From Hetaerina americana (taxonomy: Eukaryota; Arthropoda; Insecta; Odonata; Calopterygidae), in contig JAKTNV010000018.1 in assembly GCA_022747635.1 (NCBI GenBank), positions 780,001 through 844,000 on the forward strand: a stretch of 64,000 bases of DNA. Direction: 5' to 3'. Within the stretch, counting starts at the first letter, position 1. The number at the start of each line of letters is the position of its first letter. A program made the translations under genes and the position numbers. The notes under the pieces are model-generated. The model made no database searches. It saw nothing but the letters and a program-made list of their open reading frames with translations, and was not told where the DNA came from. Shown piece by piece: positions 21,709-32,789 of the stretch.

Positions 21709-21741
21709 TTGAAGAAGGCCCCTGAGAGGGCCGAAAGCTCG
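21709..21741 (+). ncRNA. Hammerhead-like motif in the Penelope 3' end
   Basis: TTGAAGA (one change from CTGANGA) is followed by a perfect 5-bp stem GGCCC/GGGCC with a CTGAGA loop, then GAAA at 21733-21736 and GCTCG. This matches the order of the hammerhead catalytic core (CUGANGA, stem II, GAAA). Hammerhead motifs are known in Penelope-like terminal repeats. The C-to-T change in the core makes self-cleavage uncertain. Confidence 0.5.
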
Positions 21742-21849
21742 AACAATTTACCGCGTGAGTGTTCTTTTAAATGTGTCTATTCTTTTCTATTTGTGTTATA
21801 TTGTGTCAGCCCATTATTGTGCCGCTCGTGTGAGTTTTTCCGTACAATC

Positions 21850-22010
<161 letters not shown>

Positions 22011-22059
22011 TTAGTATAAAAATAATATATTTTATATAAAAATATATATTTATAATGAA

Positions 22060-23050
22060 ATGTTTTTTTTTGGACAGTTGGGTGTAGAGCCCCGCAGGTA
22101 ATCGGCTCCTCCACCGCTTGCATTTATTCGCTCCAATCTCAAGAGTAGTGCACATCCGTGAGGCGTGTGAATACACTCAATAACATAAAACTTTTCCTGG
22201 GTACCATTACGGAGAACCCATCTCTCTAACGCCCTCTCGTGTGCTCAATCCCAAAAGAAAACCCTGCTCATGGCTGCACTTCCAAATAATCGCTCCGGAC
22301 GCGGCACCAAGGGTGTTTCCACAACCCGAACCTCTCCGGTCGCGGTCTTCCCTCCTTGCTCGACCTGGAGAGGAGCGATTCCAACCACGGGGCGAACTGC
22401 TGCGGGGACGGATCTCTTGCCCTTCCCCTTCACCACTCGCCCTATCTGCGAGGGCAAGAGCAGAGAGCGCCCGTCTTAAAGCGGGGGTGGGCTTGGCAGG
22501 CAGGGAGGTGGTCTTTGGGGAGGGGTGAAGGCACATCTCGAGCGCGTACTCCCTTCTCTTGGTCTGATCTACTTTGCGTGTCCCCCGCCTCCCTCCACAC
22601 CCTCCACCCCATCCTGTCATCTCAGAAACGTTACCCTGGCGATTCAATTTCCACGTTCAAAGACTACGGCTCCTTCCCACACCCTAAAGCGGTGGAGATT
22701 ATGAAATTGGCCCCCATGCCTATCACCCCTCACCCCCATGGTCCTCCTCCCCCCAGCGCTCCCCTGGTTCCCTCTTCCCGTGGGTCGCCCCCTCCCTTTT
22801 CCCCCGGTCACATCTTCGTCTATCCCTCTCCCCATTTATCTCTCTCCCCACGTCTTCTCCCTCTTCCTCCCTCTCCTGTACCTCCACCTTCCATCCCTTT
22901 GCCCTTCTCCCCCTTGACAGTGAAACCCTGGCGTATCCTGTTCCTCTCTCCTCGTCGCTTCTTCTTTCGTTCTAGCCAAGTGCACTTCGTTCCTCCCGTT
23001 ACGTCCGTCCGGTTATGCACGATCTGCCATTTCACTCTCTAAGAGTTTTA
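22060..23050. other. GC-rich, pyrimidine-skewed block with no recognised gene
   Basis: 22240-22560 is GC-rich on both strands. 22560-22990 is strongly C/T-rich on the plus strand, giving a proline/serine-rich 228-codon frame (22356-23042) with no domain, signal peptide or conserved motif. I regard the frame as compositional. Confidence 0.45.
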
Positions 23051-24374
23051 GAAGCTTCCTTAGCAAAGCTGGAAAATTGTAAATCCTGTTGGCATCGCTA
23101 GTTTCGGGTTTCTCGAACTATAGTTTTCCCAATGGCTTCTCGTTTATGTTCCCATATATCAGATCCAATATAATCCCCATTTCATCACTGAAATGAGCCC
23201 AGAGGATGGCGAGACTCTTGAGCCACGCCATCTGCGTGGTGCCAATCTTCAGGAATTGGGATTTAATCAGGAAATTACACTTGTTTTGAATTAACTCTTC
23301 CTCCAAAATGTATACGAATCCGCACATTATTGGAATAGATTTTTACGACATTCGCAGGGACATGTATATTCTAGTTAATAATATATGTATCGCATGCGTG
23401 TAAATTAAAACGGTTTCCGCATGAATATATACGTCTCTGTGGGTGTAGGTTTGCCTTAACTTGTTGGTATCTCATGTGGTCTAATTCTACTTGGGGGGTG
23501 GCGACCCCCGCCACATGCCTTCGCGGTGGGTTGCGGGGTATTATGTAGATTTAAAGTCATCTGCAAGTCTACAGAGAGAGAGAGAGGCCGTTACGAAATC
23601 CGATTTGTAAGTTAAAATTCTTTAGATTCACTTTGTGAAAATTAAAACATGATGTGTTTGCCAGTGCATGTGCAGTGATTGGCAAAACACCCCCTGAAGT
23701 GGTTCCTGAAGGGAGCGGGAGAAGATTCAGGCAACTTCTCGGGTGAAAGGCTTCAGGGCTCGTTCCCCACATCCACCGCGTTCCCTTTATTCACTTTTTT
23801 ATCAGCGAGACCAAACGCTATGACATCAAGTTTGTCTGAACGCTTTGTTTTGGTCGCAAAGGCGGTCTTATTGATTCTCCTGATTCGCATCTCAATTGCC
23901 AGCACATAATTTGGTAAATATTGCAAGTGAATATGTGCAAAACGATATAAATTGGGATATTATATTTTTCCTAAATACTGTCAGAGTCGATTTCCAAGTG
24001 TGGTAATTTGTGCAGTCAGCGACTAATGCGAGAGCAGGAAGAATTTTGGAAAATGGAGGAGTTTTTGACGCAGTTGATAAAATTAGCGGAATTTTCTTGT
24101 GCAGGAGCAAGTTGTTTCTTATATATGTTTAAATAATTTTATTTGCGGTATACAATTTTTGTTGTGCCAAAAAGGTTGACGAAAATCAATAATGACGGAA
24201 GGAAAGTAAGATGGGAATTATGAAATGTGAAGCCAACTTAGCCAGTTTAGAGTATCGGCATAAATACCCTTAGATCCACCATAAAGGTTTGTGGTAGGGG
24301 GTGCTAGCACCAGATGGATGGAATAGCGTGAAAATTTATATACTTGCTAGAGAAAGACTTAATCAAAACAAGGG
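23051..24374. other. No gene; contains a solo CR1 3' end at 23485-23550
   Basis: At 23485-23550 the plus strand has GGCGACCCCCGCCACATGCC, then GCGGTGGGTTGCGGGGTATT and GTAGAT. This is a variant of the CR1 3' hairpin with the beginning of the hexamer tail, without any RT sequence. The rest is AT-rich with nothing recognised. Confidence 0.5.
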
Positions 24375-24615
24375 TTAGTTCACCTCATAATTTAGTTATT
24401 TGTTATATGTAATAAATATGTCATTTTTTATGCGAAAGAAGGAAATAAAAATGAACCCCAACCATTTATACGACAGGCCTCTCCCAAAACTAGACAGGTC
24501 ATGGAGAATTGAAAAATAAGAGGGGGTAATTCTACTTTCATATGGCCATGCAACTCATGCTGTCCGCTCCTAAAGTCGCAGGTAGGGAATGTGACGCACA
24601 GGTAGTATTCTATGA
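24375..24615 (+). repeat. Dispersed repeat R1, copy 2
   Basis: Aligned to 5810-6015 over about 200 bp, with many substitutions and small indels. The flanks differ, so this is a repeat unit and not a local duplication. No coding potential or tRNA promoter is seen. Confidence 0.58.
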
Positions 24616-24666
24616 AGCATTGGTCGAAAGAGTGCCGAAAGCACTTTTGAACAAAATGAGGAGAGT

Positions 24667-24968
24667 TTCGCTTCGTAGTCCAGTCTTTAAAACACTTCGT
24701 TACTGACCAATGGACCCGGGTTCTAGGTCAGAAGTGGTCTTCCAGGTGGCGATTCTTGGCACCCTCAAGCCCAAACAAGGTGTGTGATTTTTTCGGGTAC
24801 TACATCTTCCTGGGAAACCATAACCGGCAAAGGGAAAGTAACTGCCCCCTCCCCCCTCAATACCCTGTTAATGTTTGAATTTCACGGGCCGTATAGGGCT
24901 TAGTGAACTCAATTTCACCTACCAAACCGACCTTCGGGTTGATTACTGTGTTAATGGTTATATATAAA
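24667..24968 (+). mobile_element. SINE family A, copy 4
   Basis: Plus-strand copy: a degraded tRNA-like head (GTAGTCCAG, then GGACCCGGGTTCTAGG near 24712), a body with GGGAAACCATAACCGGC and GAATTTCACG, and the tail ACCGACCTTCGGGTTGATTA ending in GGTTATATATAAATAT. The TA-rich end matches the (TA)n found next to other copies. Confidence 0.72.
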
Positions 24969-25054
24969 TATCTGCAAAATAATATATGGTAGTATGTGGT
25001 TATGGAGCTGGCGATGCTAGATTGTAAGAGAGGAAAGGGATTCCAGGTAATTGC

Positions 25055-25340
25055 GTCGGAGAAGGAAGGCCAGAAAGGAAAGTATTGATGGAATCGGGGT
25101 TCTTGCTCACTCTGCGTTGACATCGGACGGCAAAGGGACACGGAGGGGGCGACGCTTAGTGTATCAAGGGTGGCAACAGTCGAAATGCATTGCATTGCGG
25201 TATTGATTGGCTTAATGGGAACAGAGGTATGAAATTGGCCTTCAGGAAGGGGGAAGTTCGCATCGAGAAAGGTGCTTGGGACTGTGGGGTAAATGGGACA
25301 GAATAGATGACATCTTGGGCGGGACTGAAAGGTTGAGTCA
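25055..25340 (-). mobile_element. Decayed Penelope-like RT fragment
   Basis: Minus-strand translation gives STFLDANFPLPEGQFHTSVPI, then KPINTAMQCISTVATLDTLS. This resembles the TFLDTDISLQNNKFTTSVHIK segment of the Penelope RT at 19771. Only this C-terminal RT part is recognisable, within a longer open frame (24857-25429) that runs into SINE A and has no other recognisable content. The call rests on one motif block, so it is tentative. Confidence 0.4.
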
Positions 25341-25437
25341 TTTCCTCCACTCCCCTGGCCACGCCCATCCCCCTCCCATCCACGACCCTTCCGCCACATT
25401 TCACTCTCCCCCTTGTGACTATACCTCACGACTACAT

Positions 25438-25485
25438 CTGCACAATGCCCCCGATAAGGCGCGTGGCATCAAAGCACCAGCCATA
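25438..25485 (+). other. Very degraded hammerhead-like stem (tentative)
   Basis: CTGCACA, then ATGCC...TGGCAT as a stem, then CAAAGC follows a pyrimidine-rich run. The layout resembles the Penelope ends at 13490 and 21700 but both core boxes are altered. Confidence 0.22.
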
Positions 25486-25518
25486 TACTATATAGAGAAA
25501 TATTAGTTCATGTATATA

Positions 25519-26325
25519 CAAGGTGCATTCCGATGGTAATGAAATTGTTTTTAAAAAGTAATTTATTGAACAGATTTTTACAAACTCTTCAAATTCTTCA
25601 AATTACTGTCCTTTGACTTCTACATATTTTTTCCATCGACTCTGTCATGACCGGTACGCGCCCTGGAAGGCGTCTTCGGGGACCTCTCGCAAGGTGTTCG
25701 TCACGGCTGATGGGATCTCTTCTATGGAGGACAAGCGGATTCCTTTCAGGGCTGCCTTAATCCGAAGGAACAAAAAGAAGTCTGCTAGGGGCGACGTCGG
25801 GACTATAGGGGGGGTGGGGTTGCGTTCGCACCTGGTGTATGGCCAGGGACTCGCGGCCTCGTAGCGCGCTGTTGCAACGCGCGTTGCTGTGATGGGAGTT
25901 GCCAGGTAGCAGAGATGTCTTTTATCTTCCTGATGACTCTTTTAACAAGTAACAACGTGAAACACAACAGTAGACGACAATTTGAGTTCATTGTCAACCA
26001 TCTTGATACTCAATCGACGGTTAGAGTCGATCAATTGTCGAACACGAGCCACATTACTTTCGGTTTTGCTATTCGACGGCCTCCCAGAGCGTTGTTTGTC
26101 ATAAACCTCTTCCTGGCCCTTCTTTAAGGCCTTTAACCACCTCGAAACTTGTGAGTAGGGCAAAGAAGAGTCCCCGTAAGCCTCACGAATCATTTTGGTA
26201 GTCTCCTCATGAGGTTTTTTAGTTTAGCACAAATGTTAGTCATCGTGTAACGTTGGTTGATCGTCGATTCCATTGTTTTCGTGACAAGGTCGGCGCGCAG
26301 AGGTTCACTATAACTGATGTGACTT
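25519..26325 (-). mobile_element. Mariner-like transposon relic (5' part of transposase)
   Basis: The left end CAAGGTGCATTCCGATGGTA is preceded by TA at 25517-25518, as expected for a mariner end. Minus-strand translation gives MESTINQRYTMTNICAKLKN near 26270-26210. After a frameshift, the open frame 26193-25942 reads MIREAYGDSSLPYSQVSRWL, then GRPSNSKTESNVARVRQLI. These are the two DNA-binding helix-turn-helix units of a mariner transposase. Catalytic Asp motifs are not visible, so the copy is internally deleted or too eroded. The other end is missing where CR1 sequence starts at about 26330. Confidence 0.72.
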
Positions 26326-26329
26326 CTCT

Positions 26330-27330
26330 CTAGAGACTTAGACAATATCTCGGAATGGTGCAATAAATGGGGATTAACACTAAATATAGAAAAATGCGCA
26401 GTTTTGAAATTTTTGAACAAAGGAAGCGAGGAACAGGATATAAACTACAAAATAGAGGGTTCAGTATTGACTACGGCCGATCAAGTTAAATATTTGGGGG
26501 TTGTTCCAACACCACGCCTTTCATGGGGAGCACATTTCAGGACAATATGCGGATCCGATTTACAGAAACTCGGCTTCATTAGACGGGTGGTGGGGAAATG
26601 TAATGAAAAAGTTAAAGAGAGGTGTTATTTTGCTCTAGTTAGACCGCATTTGGAATATGCCGCAAGTATTTGGGATCCGTGGGAGAAAATTTGGCATAAA
26701 GAATTAGATAAAGTCCAGAGAAAATCCGCTATATTCGTTGAAAATTGTTATGATAAGAATACAATTGTGACACGTCTCTTAGGGGATTTAGGCTGGGAGC
26801 CACTTGAAGTGCGGAGAGAACAAGCGAGGCATAGACTTTTAGAAAGGTTCAGAACAAACGAGTTTAACTATGACACTGAAGGAATTATAATGGCCCCACA
26901 CCATACTATAGGTATATCAGACCACGAAGACAAAATAAGGGAGATTGATTCCAGTACAGATAGGTACAAATACTCATTCTTTCCCCGAACAATCAGAAAT
27001 CATAAAAGTAAGAAACCGAAGTCACTTTAGAAATATTGAAAACATTGAATTTACAAGTCGGAGCAAAGTTAAACACTGCAAAGCTGTTAGGTATACTTTC
27101 AGGTACATGTGTATGTAAGATGTAGATTGAGTGTTTGCATGTGTGTGGGGTGTAAGTGTTCATGCATGAATGCATGCCATGTTTTTTTTTGTGGATATGT
27201 GATTTTGTGGTTATTGCATGCGGTTTTTTTTCTTTTTCTTTTCTAAATTACGGGTGGTGTCCTAGCACCCCCTGCCACACGCCCTTTCGGCGGCTTGCGG
27301 GGTATTACGTAGATGTAGATGTAGATGTGC
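26330..27330 (+). mobile_element. CR1-like LINE, 5'-truncated, copy 4
   Basis: This copy begins abruptly within the RT just after the catalytic box (DLDNISEWCNKWGLTLNIEK). It continues through the C-terminal domain to a stop at 27030 and a 3' untranslated region. That region ends in CCCCCTGCCACACGCCCTTT, CGGCGGCTTGCGGGGTATTA and (GTAGAT)n up to about 27330. No 5' region is present. The truncation point coincides with the end of the mariner relic. Confidence 0.85.
26404..27030 (+). pseudogene. CR1-like RT C-terminal domain (open frame)
   Basis: A 208-codon open frame without stops reads VKYLGVVPTPRLSWGAHFRTI, then RPHLEYAASIWDPWEKIWHK, then LDKVQRKSAIFVENC. It continues to LGDLGWEPLEVRREQARH and ends with KYSFFPRTIRNHKSKK. 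It is the thumb and C-terminal region of a CR1-like reverse transcriptase without the catalytic palm. The frame really begins upstream of the ATG at 26404, near 26335. It is the open part of a truncated insertion, not a gene. Confidence 0.82.
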
Positions 27331-27563
27331 TGCCTCTCTCACAGTTTGGAGAGCACTAAGACTGCCACCCCCCTGTTCCAAATGTGTTGATCCCATCCCT
27401 ACCAATAGAAGCGTTTCAGGAATATCAATGGCATTACTTTTCAAACGCACCCTGAATTAATTAAAAATATAAAAATTGGCAATATTTTCCGCAAAATAAA
27501 TTTTTTAATTAATTATGATATTCCACCATATCACGCATGAAACGTCTCTTTTTATTCGTAATG

Positions 27564-27671
27564 CACCATGTATGGTATATGCGCATGTATCCACGTATGC
27601 GCATGTATGCGCCTTGTATGCGTATGTATGCGCATGTATGCCATGTATGTACCATGTATGCGCATATATGT
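27564..27671. repeat. Degenerate GCGCATGTAT minisatellite
   Basis: About nine imperfect units of the type TATGCGCATG/TATGTACCATG in tandem. Alternating purine-pyrimidine bases make it prone to unusual DNA structure. The His/Thr/Tyr-rich frame across it is an artefact. Confidence 0.8.
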
Positions 27672-27714
27672 AAAACTCTCGCTCCAGTATTTTTAGTGTT
27701 TTTTTGGTATTATT

Positions 27715-27775
27715 AATACCCTGCAAGCCCTGCAAATACCCTGCAAGCCACCGCTAGGGTGTTCGGCAGGGGATT
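27715..27775 (-). repeat. Solo CR1 3' end with local duplication
   Basis: The plus strand reads AATACCCTGCAAGCC, CTGCAA, then AATACCCTGCAAGCCACCGC and GTGTTCGGCAGGGGA. This is the reverse complement of the CR1 3' hairpin, with the first half partly duplicated. No RT is attached. Confidence 0.55.
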
Positions 27776-28889
27776 ATCACAAAGCAGACTAATTTTGGCC
27801 CGAATATTTTTACCCCTACCGCGGCCAGATAATATTATTCTGATCCCTTATCGTTCGTGGATAAAATGACATCTCTGAATGTATTTTTCCTACACTTAAT
27901 CTCTCTAATTTGATACTGTCTTCATTAGTGACTCTCTTTTCTATTGCATACCGTCGATCGAATCTACAAAAATACTTTCTTGCCATAATTGACTCATTGT
28001 GTCGCAGTAAAACTCAGGTGTCCTGTACATTATCAAAACTCTTTCCTGCCGCCCTTATGCCCTTCATCACATCCGTGACACCTACTAGCTTTAACAATTT
28101 TCAGTAAACCCAGGAGACTCATTTTATCTGAGTCTTATCAAACTCTTTGGACAATATTTTATCCCATGGATCTCATATAATTTCCCCGTATTCCTTATGT
28201 AATCTAACGAAAGCGGAGTAACTCACTCATACTTTTTTTTGCATTTTCGCACAGCTCATTTAATGAAAACTTACTCCTTTGATAAATTCTAAACCCCCAT
28301 TCTTTGCTCTACTACAATGTCTAGTCTAAATCGTATGAGAGCCATCTGCTGGTGAATGCCACACCTCCTTCCCCTCCCCCCTGGCCGCCGCAGTTCATTT
28401 TCCCGACCATCCCCTTTCCTTAACCCTTCCCTCCCTCTCCCTTCCAAATATGATGGGAGCTACTCCAATAATCAAAGAACGAATTTAGAAGGATGTGGTT
28501 TTTTTTCTCTCAACTACAGCAATTTATAAAATTGAATTACTTTAAGAACAGGTGTGATGCTTATTTTCTTTTGTGTTTTCTAAGTTTGACATTGTTCATG
28601 TGGTTCAACATTAATGGCTAATTTCTGATATGACACCATTTCTTCCATTGCTTATGCGTATGCAAAATATTTTTGAGCGATGCAAGTTATTCTTGTATGA
28701 TGCCAAGTCAAGAGAGTCGTTTCAATTGGCTCGTGGTTTTTTTCACCAGTAACACCCTAATCACAGATCCCAATTCACTACACGAGGGATTTTCTATCGA
28801 TCCATCTCGTATATTGACACGGTTAACTCTTTAAAGTGGTTATTTAATCACCAGAGCAAAATGAATTAACAGGTTTTTTTTCTATTTTC
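27776..28889. other. No gene recognised
   Basis: AT-rich, with a short C-rich patch at 28365-28445. The stretch 27930-28300 is faintly LINE-like in composition (AGAATCTACAAAAAT, CTCATATAATTTCCCC), but no protein motif could be read with confidence. Confidence 0.35.
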
Positions 28890-28902
28890 CTAAATTTGCG
28901 GT

Positions 28903-29190
28903 GGGTATCGAGATGGTTCGGGGGCTAACGTACTGGCTTCCCACCCAGAGGGCCCGGGTTCAAATTTTTCAGAGGTATCTCGATCCCTACTTGAGGTGCT
29001 TTGTGGAGGGCACTTTGAGTGAGTACGCCGTCCGTCGAATGGGACGTTAAGCTTTTGACCCCTTGGCGCCTTTCGTAAAGAGTAGGCTAATGCCGACGCC
29101 GGGTTTCTCTCCACCCTTATCCTTTCCTGTCCATCCCCTATGGCGTAAATGACCTCAGCTGTCGGTCGCCTCCCCTAAATACTACTACTG
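28903..29190 (+). mobile_element. SINE family B (tRNA-headed) with 13-bp target duplication
   Basis: The 288-bp insert is bounded by CTAAATTTGCGGT (28890-28902) and CTAAGTTTGCGGT (29191-29203), a 13-bp duplication with one mismatch. Its head has a box A-like GGTTCGGGGGCTAACGTAC and a box B-like GGGTTCAAATTTT. The body contains CCGTCCGTCGAATGGGACGT and TTAAGC, a block typical of tRNA-derived SINEs. It ends in a short (TAC)n tail. The clear duplication shows LINE-driven insertion. The promoter boxes are degenerate. Confidence 0.85.
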
Positions 29191-29203
29191 CTAAGTTTGC
29201 GGT

Positions 29204-30035
29204 CTAGCGCAAGAAAAACGGAATGCAATATGTGTTATGCGATAAGAACCAGTAGGAACAGTTGATGGATTGTGGAAGATTGTAGTCCTATTTGACGTAT
29301 TTTTGAAACAGGATGCAGAAAAATGTGGATGCTTTCCTTGTGTTCGCTAGGAAGCAGTAGACGGGACGGGCGGATGATTTCCCCAGGGTTGTTGTCCTAG
29401 CCTAGGGATCCTGTTCACTCCTTTTTTCGCTTCCTGTGATCGCTACAGTATTTGCATGTTGACGAACTACTCCCACATTAATGAACCATTGTAAAATAGC
29501 TATTTAATAAGGAATGATATACATCCAATTATGAGTTCAAATACTTTTAATTTAACATCTACCGGTACTCTTACACCATGGAAGAATGTTGAGGGTTGAT
29601 CGCGTGACGGAAGGTGTCCAAGGTGACCCCTGAGTGTGCAAGAACCATGGGTGGCCTTTAATCTAAATTTTTTTATAGGAATGAACTTTATTAAAAAATT
29701 AAGCTGTTGATTTCGTAAATATGTTGTATTTTTTCCCAAGGACTCGTTATTTTAAATGCAGATTTTAGTGGTTAATTTTTAAAATATAATCATATCTCCT
29801 GAATTTTGATTGCCTTAGGACTAAACAAAACTGGTTTATTGGATTGTCTAATATAATTCCCTCTTTATTTTTTTCATAACTTAATTTTTATCTCTTACTT
29901 TTACTTTTTACTATCATTGAGAAAAAAATCCGTTGCCGTGGAGAAACTAATAATTAAAATGCACCGATGAATAGAATGATTTGAGGCGTCACTTCGTGGA
30001 AGCGATCATGTCGGAAAAGAAAATACTATGTTCTT
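29204..30035. other. No gene recognised
   Basis: AT-rich sequence. No repeat, motif or coding domain was identified. Confidence 0.35.
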
Positions 30036-30039
30036 CCAC

Positions 30040-30250
30040 TTATATTTTATTAGACACGGCCTATGTTTCGACTTACAAAGTCGTCATTAGGTAAAGTACA
30101 GAGGACACACAGCTTTAAAGAGTAGAGAGAGAAGAGGAGGGGGAGGTACCAACCACCTTCTCCCCCCCATACTCACACTCACGCCAGTTTCCCTTCTCTT
30201 TCCCCTCCTCACACTTCATAAACACATCCCCCATCCTCTACTCTAGCTAC
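30040..30250 (-). mobile_element. Penelope-like 3' terminus with hammerhead-like core
   Basis: Read on the minus strand, a purine/pyrimidine-skewed region (30250-30115) leads to CTAATGA (30090-30084). A perfect 6-bp stem CGACTT/AAGTCG with a TGT loop follows, then AAAC and ATAGGCCGTGTCTAATAAAA. Only one base of the CTGATGA box is changed and the stem is perfect. The flank after the core (TAGGCCGTG...TAATAAAATATAAGTGG) resembles that in the palindrome at 11814-11988. No RT remains. Confidence 0.55.
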
Positions 30251-31692
30251 TGCATTAGGTATTTTCAGAGTAGTTTCTTTTCCGATAACATGCACCGGAA
30301 TCAAATCGTTTTCCGATCACGCCACGCCCAATGTTCCCGTGACATTCGTGCTCGTCCCCCATCGGGGGTTTGACTCTCCTCTACGCGGACTCATTCAGTT
30401 GCGCCGCTTCAACAATGTTTTTAAGTGAGCGTCACAGTTTTTCTTCCGGTCCACACCGTCCGAAATAGAAAAGTCCTTGACGTGCCTGCCCGTGGACCCA
30501 TTGGTGGCTGAGAAATGGATTTTGTCGTCTCCCTAGAATAATTACTCGGATGAAGTTGCGATTAGATGGTGCGGTTAAAAGTCCTCAAGTAATGCAACAA
30601 TCTATCCTTGGTACATGAGTAATTTGTGAGGTACACGGGTGGTATATGGGGGATAAATGATACCGAACCCAGCTTGGGAAGATAAATTTTATATTTTTTT
30701 TGCGGATCGAATCTGGGTCATTTGGTCATAATCGTTGCAGCCTAAACACACATAGTGGCCAAATCTCCCCGATCCACTTCTATATAAGATACCATTTCCA
30801 TTATTTCCTTGAAAATTATTCAATTGAGAGAGAATTGAGTTCTACTTTTATTTCTTTTAGCGGAATTCAGCATCTTGGTAAATCAGGTCGAGGGGACCCG
30901 CATTCATTTACGGAAGAGGAATCAATTTTACCAAATCTTTTGAGAGCATGTGCTCAAGCCACCAATTTTTTTTCTTTTTATCGATCGGCCCTGAGAGCGT
31001 AAGGATTCCTCAAGGTAAGATGGGTATCTGGAAATATTTCCTCGGGGAGCATCGGTGGCTCCTCTCTCGCATAAAAATGAATCCAAAGCAGTCTCATCAA
31101 GCTGTCGCTATTCGCTCAGTTACTTAAAATTAAGAAAAAATATATTCAACATCGAATTCTTATTCCACATTGAAAAAGTTTATTTTTTTCAATTTTCAAA
31201 TGCAATTGGGTTAATGTAACATGCGCTGCGCTCCCTCGGTACCACTGCGAGCGAATGAATGAATTACATGCGTCGTTCCTACCTAGCCAAGTATTTCCCT
31301 CAAAGCGTTACTAGGTTTTCGGGGCGACATTTCCTCTTGCCCCCTCCGCGCCTGTCGTTTTTTCGTCCGTTCCGCCATCTACGTGTGTCTACACTCCGAC
31401 TCGCGGAATGAAGAGCAACTCCCCCGTGTCTCTCCGACCTCTCCGCTCATGCCGTTGCAATTTTTCCTAAACTTCAGTCAATGCTTTCGGCCTGCTTCGC
31501 CCTATCTACCATCGCCTCCATCTCACCCCCTTTGAGAGCACCCCCCATCCCTCTGTTAATTTTCCGAGATCGTCCCATCTATTTCGCTTCCTCACGAGAC
31601 ACATCTTTTACAGAAGCAATCCCAGATAAAGTACCAATTTCTTAAGATTGCTCAATGGTATTCGTGCTACATTTTTTTTACAACATTTTGTT
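30251..31692. other. No gene recognised
   Basis: Mixed composition with a C-rich interval at 31320-31620. Short frames lack any recognisable domain. Confidence 0.35.
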
Positions 31693-31693
31693 T

Positions 31694-31959
<266 letters not shown>

Positions 31960-32785
31960 GGTAATCCACAGGTTAATGTAGGTTTTGGATGGACACAACT
32001 GCCAATTAATTAATATTTTGTTTCTCCTAATAGAGCATAACCTAACATCCCTTCTACATCAGGTCCCTCTTCACCTCTGACTACTTCCTTCGTCCCGTCC
32101 AACCTACCTGTCCTGTTTTTGCCCTTTCCTCGTTTGCCTAACATTCTCCCCTCAATTACAGTCTTCAACATCCCACTGCCGATCAATCCGCCCCTTCATC
32201 CACTTTCTCTGCCTCCATAGGATTTCTCCCAACAAACCCCTCTCTTCGCCCACCATACCAAGTACTTCCTCATATGTTTCCTTCTCTGTCCATTTCACCT
32301 TCTCCATTCTTCTCCACACCCACATTTCAAAAGCCTCCAATCTACGTCTATCCTCTTTGCTTCAATTACCACGTTTCCGCTCCGTACATAGCTACGCTCC
32401 ATATCCAACTTTGTGTAAGTCTTTTCTTAATATCCTTACTCAATGTCCCTCTCATCAACTCCCTCCTCTTTGTGAAAGCCTCTTTGCCTAGCGCAATTCT
32501 TCTCCTTACGTCCCTACTACTTTCTCCGGCCTCGGTGGCGGCGGGGTAACATTACAACATTGTATGTTACTATGTTATGTCTTCGCCTACTAACCCAAAG
32601 GTCGCGGGTTCGATTCCCGCCTAGGTGGATTTCCCTCCATCTAGGGCTTGGTTGTATGTGATTGTCTTCAATGTAATGTATTTAATGTGGGGTTATGTGG
32701 AAGAAGGGACTATTAGTCTCAACCTCGTCCAATTAAGTCAATAAATAAATAAATAAAAATAAAAAACTACTTTGACCATGTTGCC
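31960..32785 (-). mobile_element. RTE-like LINE 3' fragment, copy B (split by a SINE)
   Basis: Minus-strand reading gives the same C-terminal coding region as 18600-19097 (FEMWVWRRMEKVKWTEKETY, then LGMVGEERGLLGEILWRQRKW) and the same 3' untranslated end (GTTGTGTCCATCCAAAACC, then GATTACCT). It passes directly into (AAT)n. A SINE (32524-32765) interrupts it, after which 11-12 more RTE bases (GACCATGTTG) continue. It is 5'-truncated, and stops and frameshifts are present. Confidence 0.85.
32524..32765 (+). mobile_element. SINE family C (tRNA-headed) inserted in the RTE fragment
   Basis: Flanked by ACTACTTT at 32516-32523 and 32766-32773, an exact 8-bp target duplication. The host RTE sequence is continuous across it. 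The head has GGCCTCGGTGGCGGCGGGGT (box A region) and an intact box B GGTTCGATTCCC near 32608. The body ends in CAATAAATAAATAAATAAAA. Between boxes A and B is an extra AT-rich stretch (ACATTACAACATTGTATGTT). The good box B and exact duplication suggest a fairly young insertion. Confidence 0.87.
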
Positions 32786-32789
32786 TTTT

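Noticed and set aside
22356..23042. 228-codon proline/serine-rich frame
   Set aside because: It lies in a pyrimidine-skewed block. No domain, start context or conserved motif is visible, and overlapping frames on both strands show the same bias.
24857..25429. 190-codon minus-strand frame as a host gene
   Set aside because: Its end lies in SINE A and its middle resembles eroded Penelope RT, so the frame is a mosaic of repeats.
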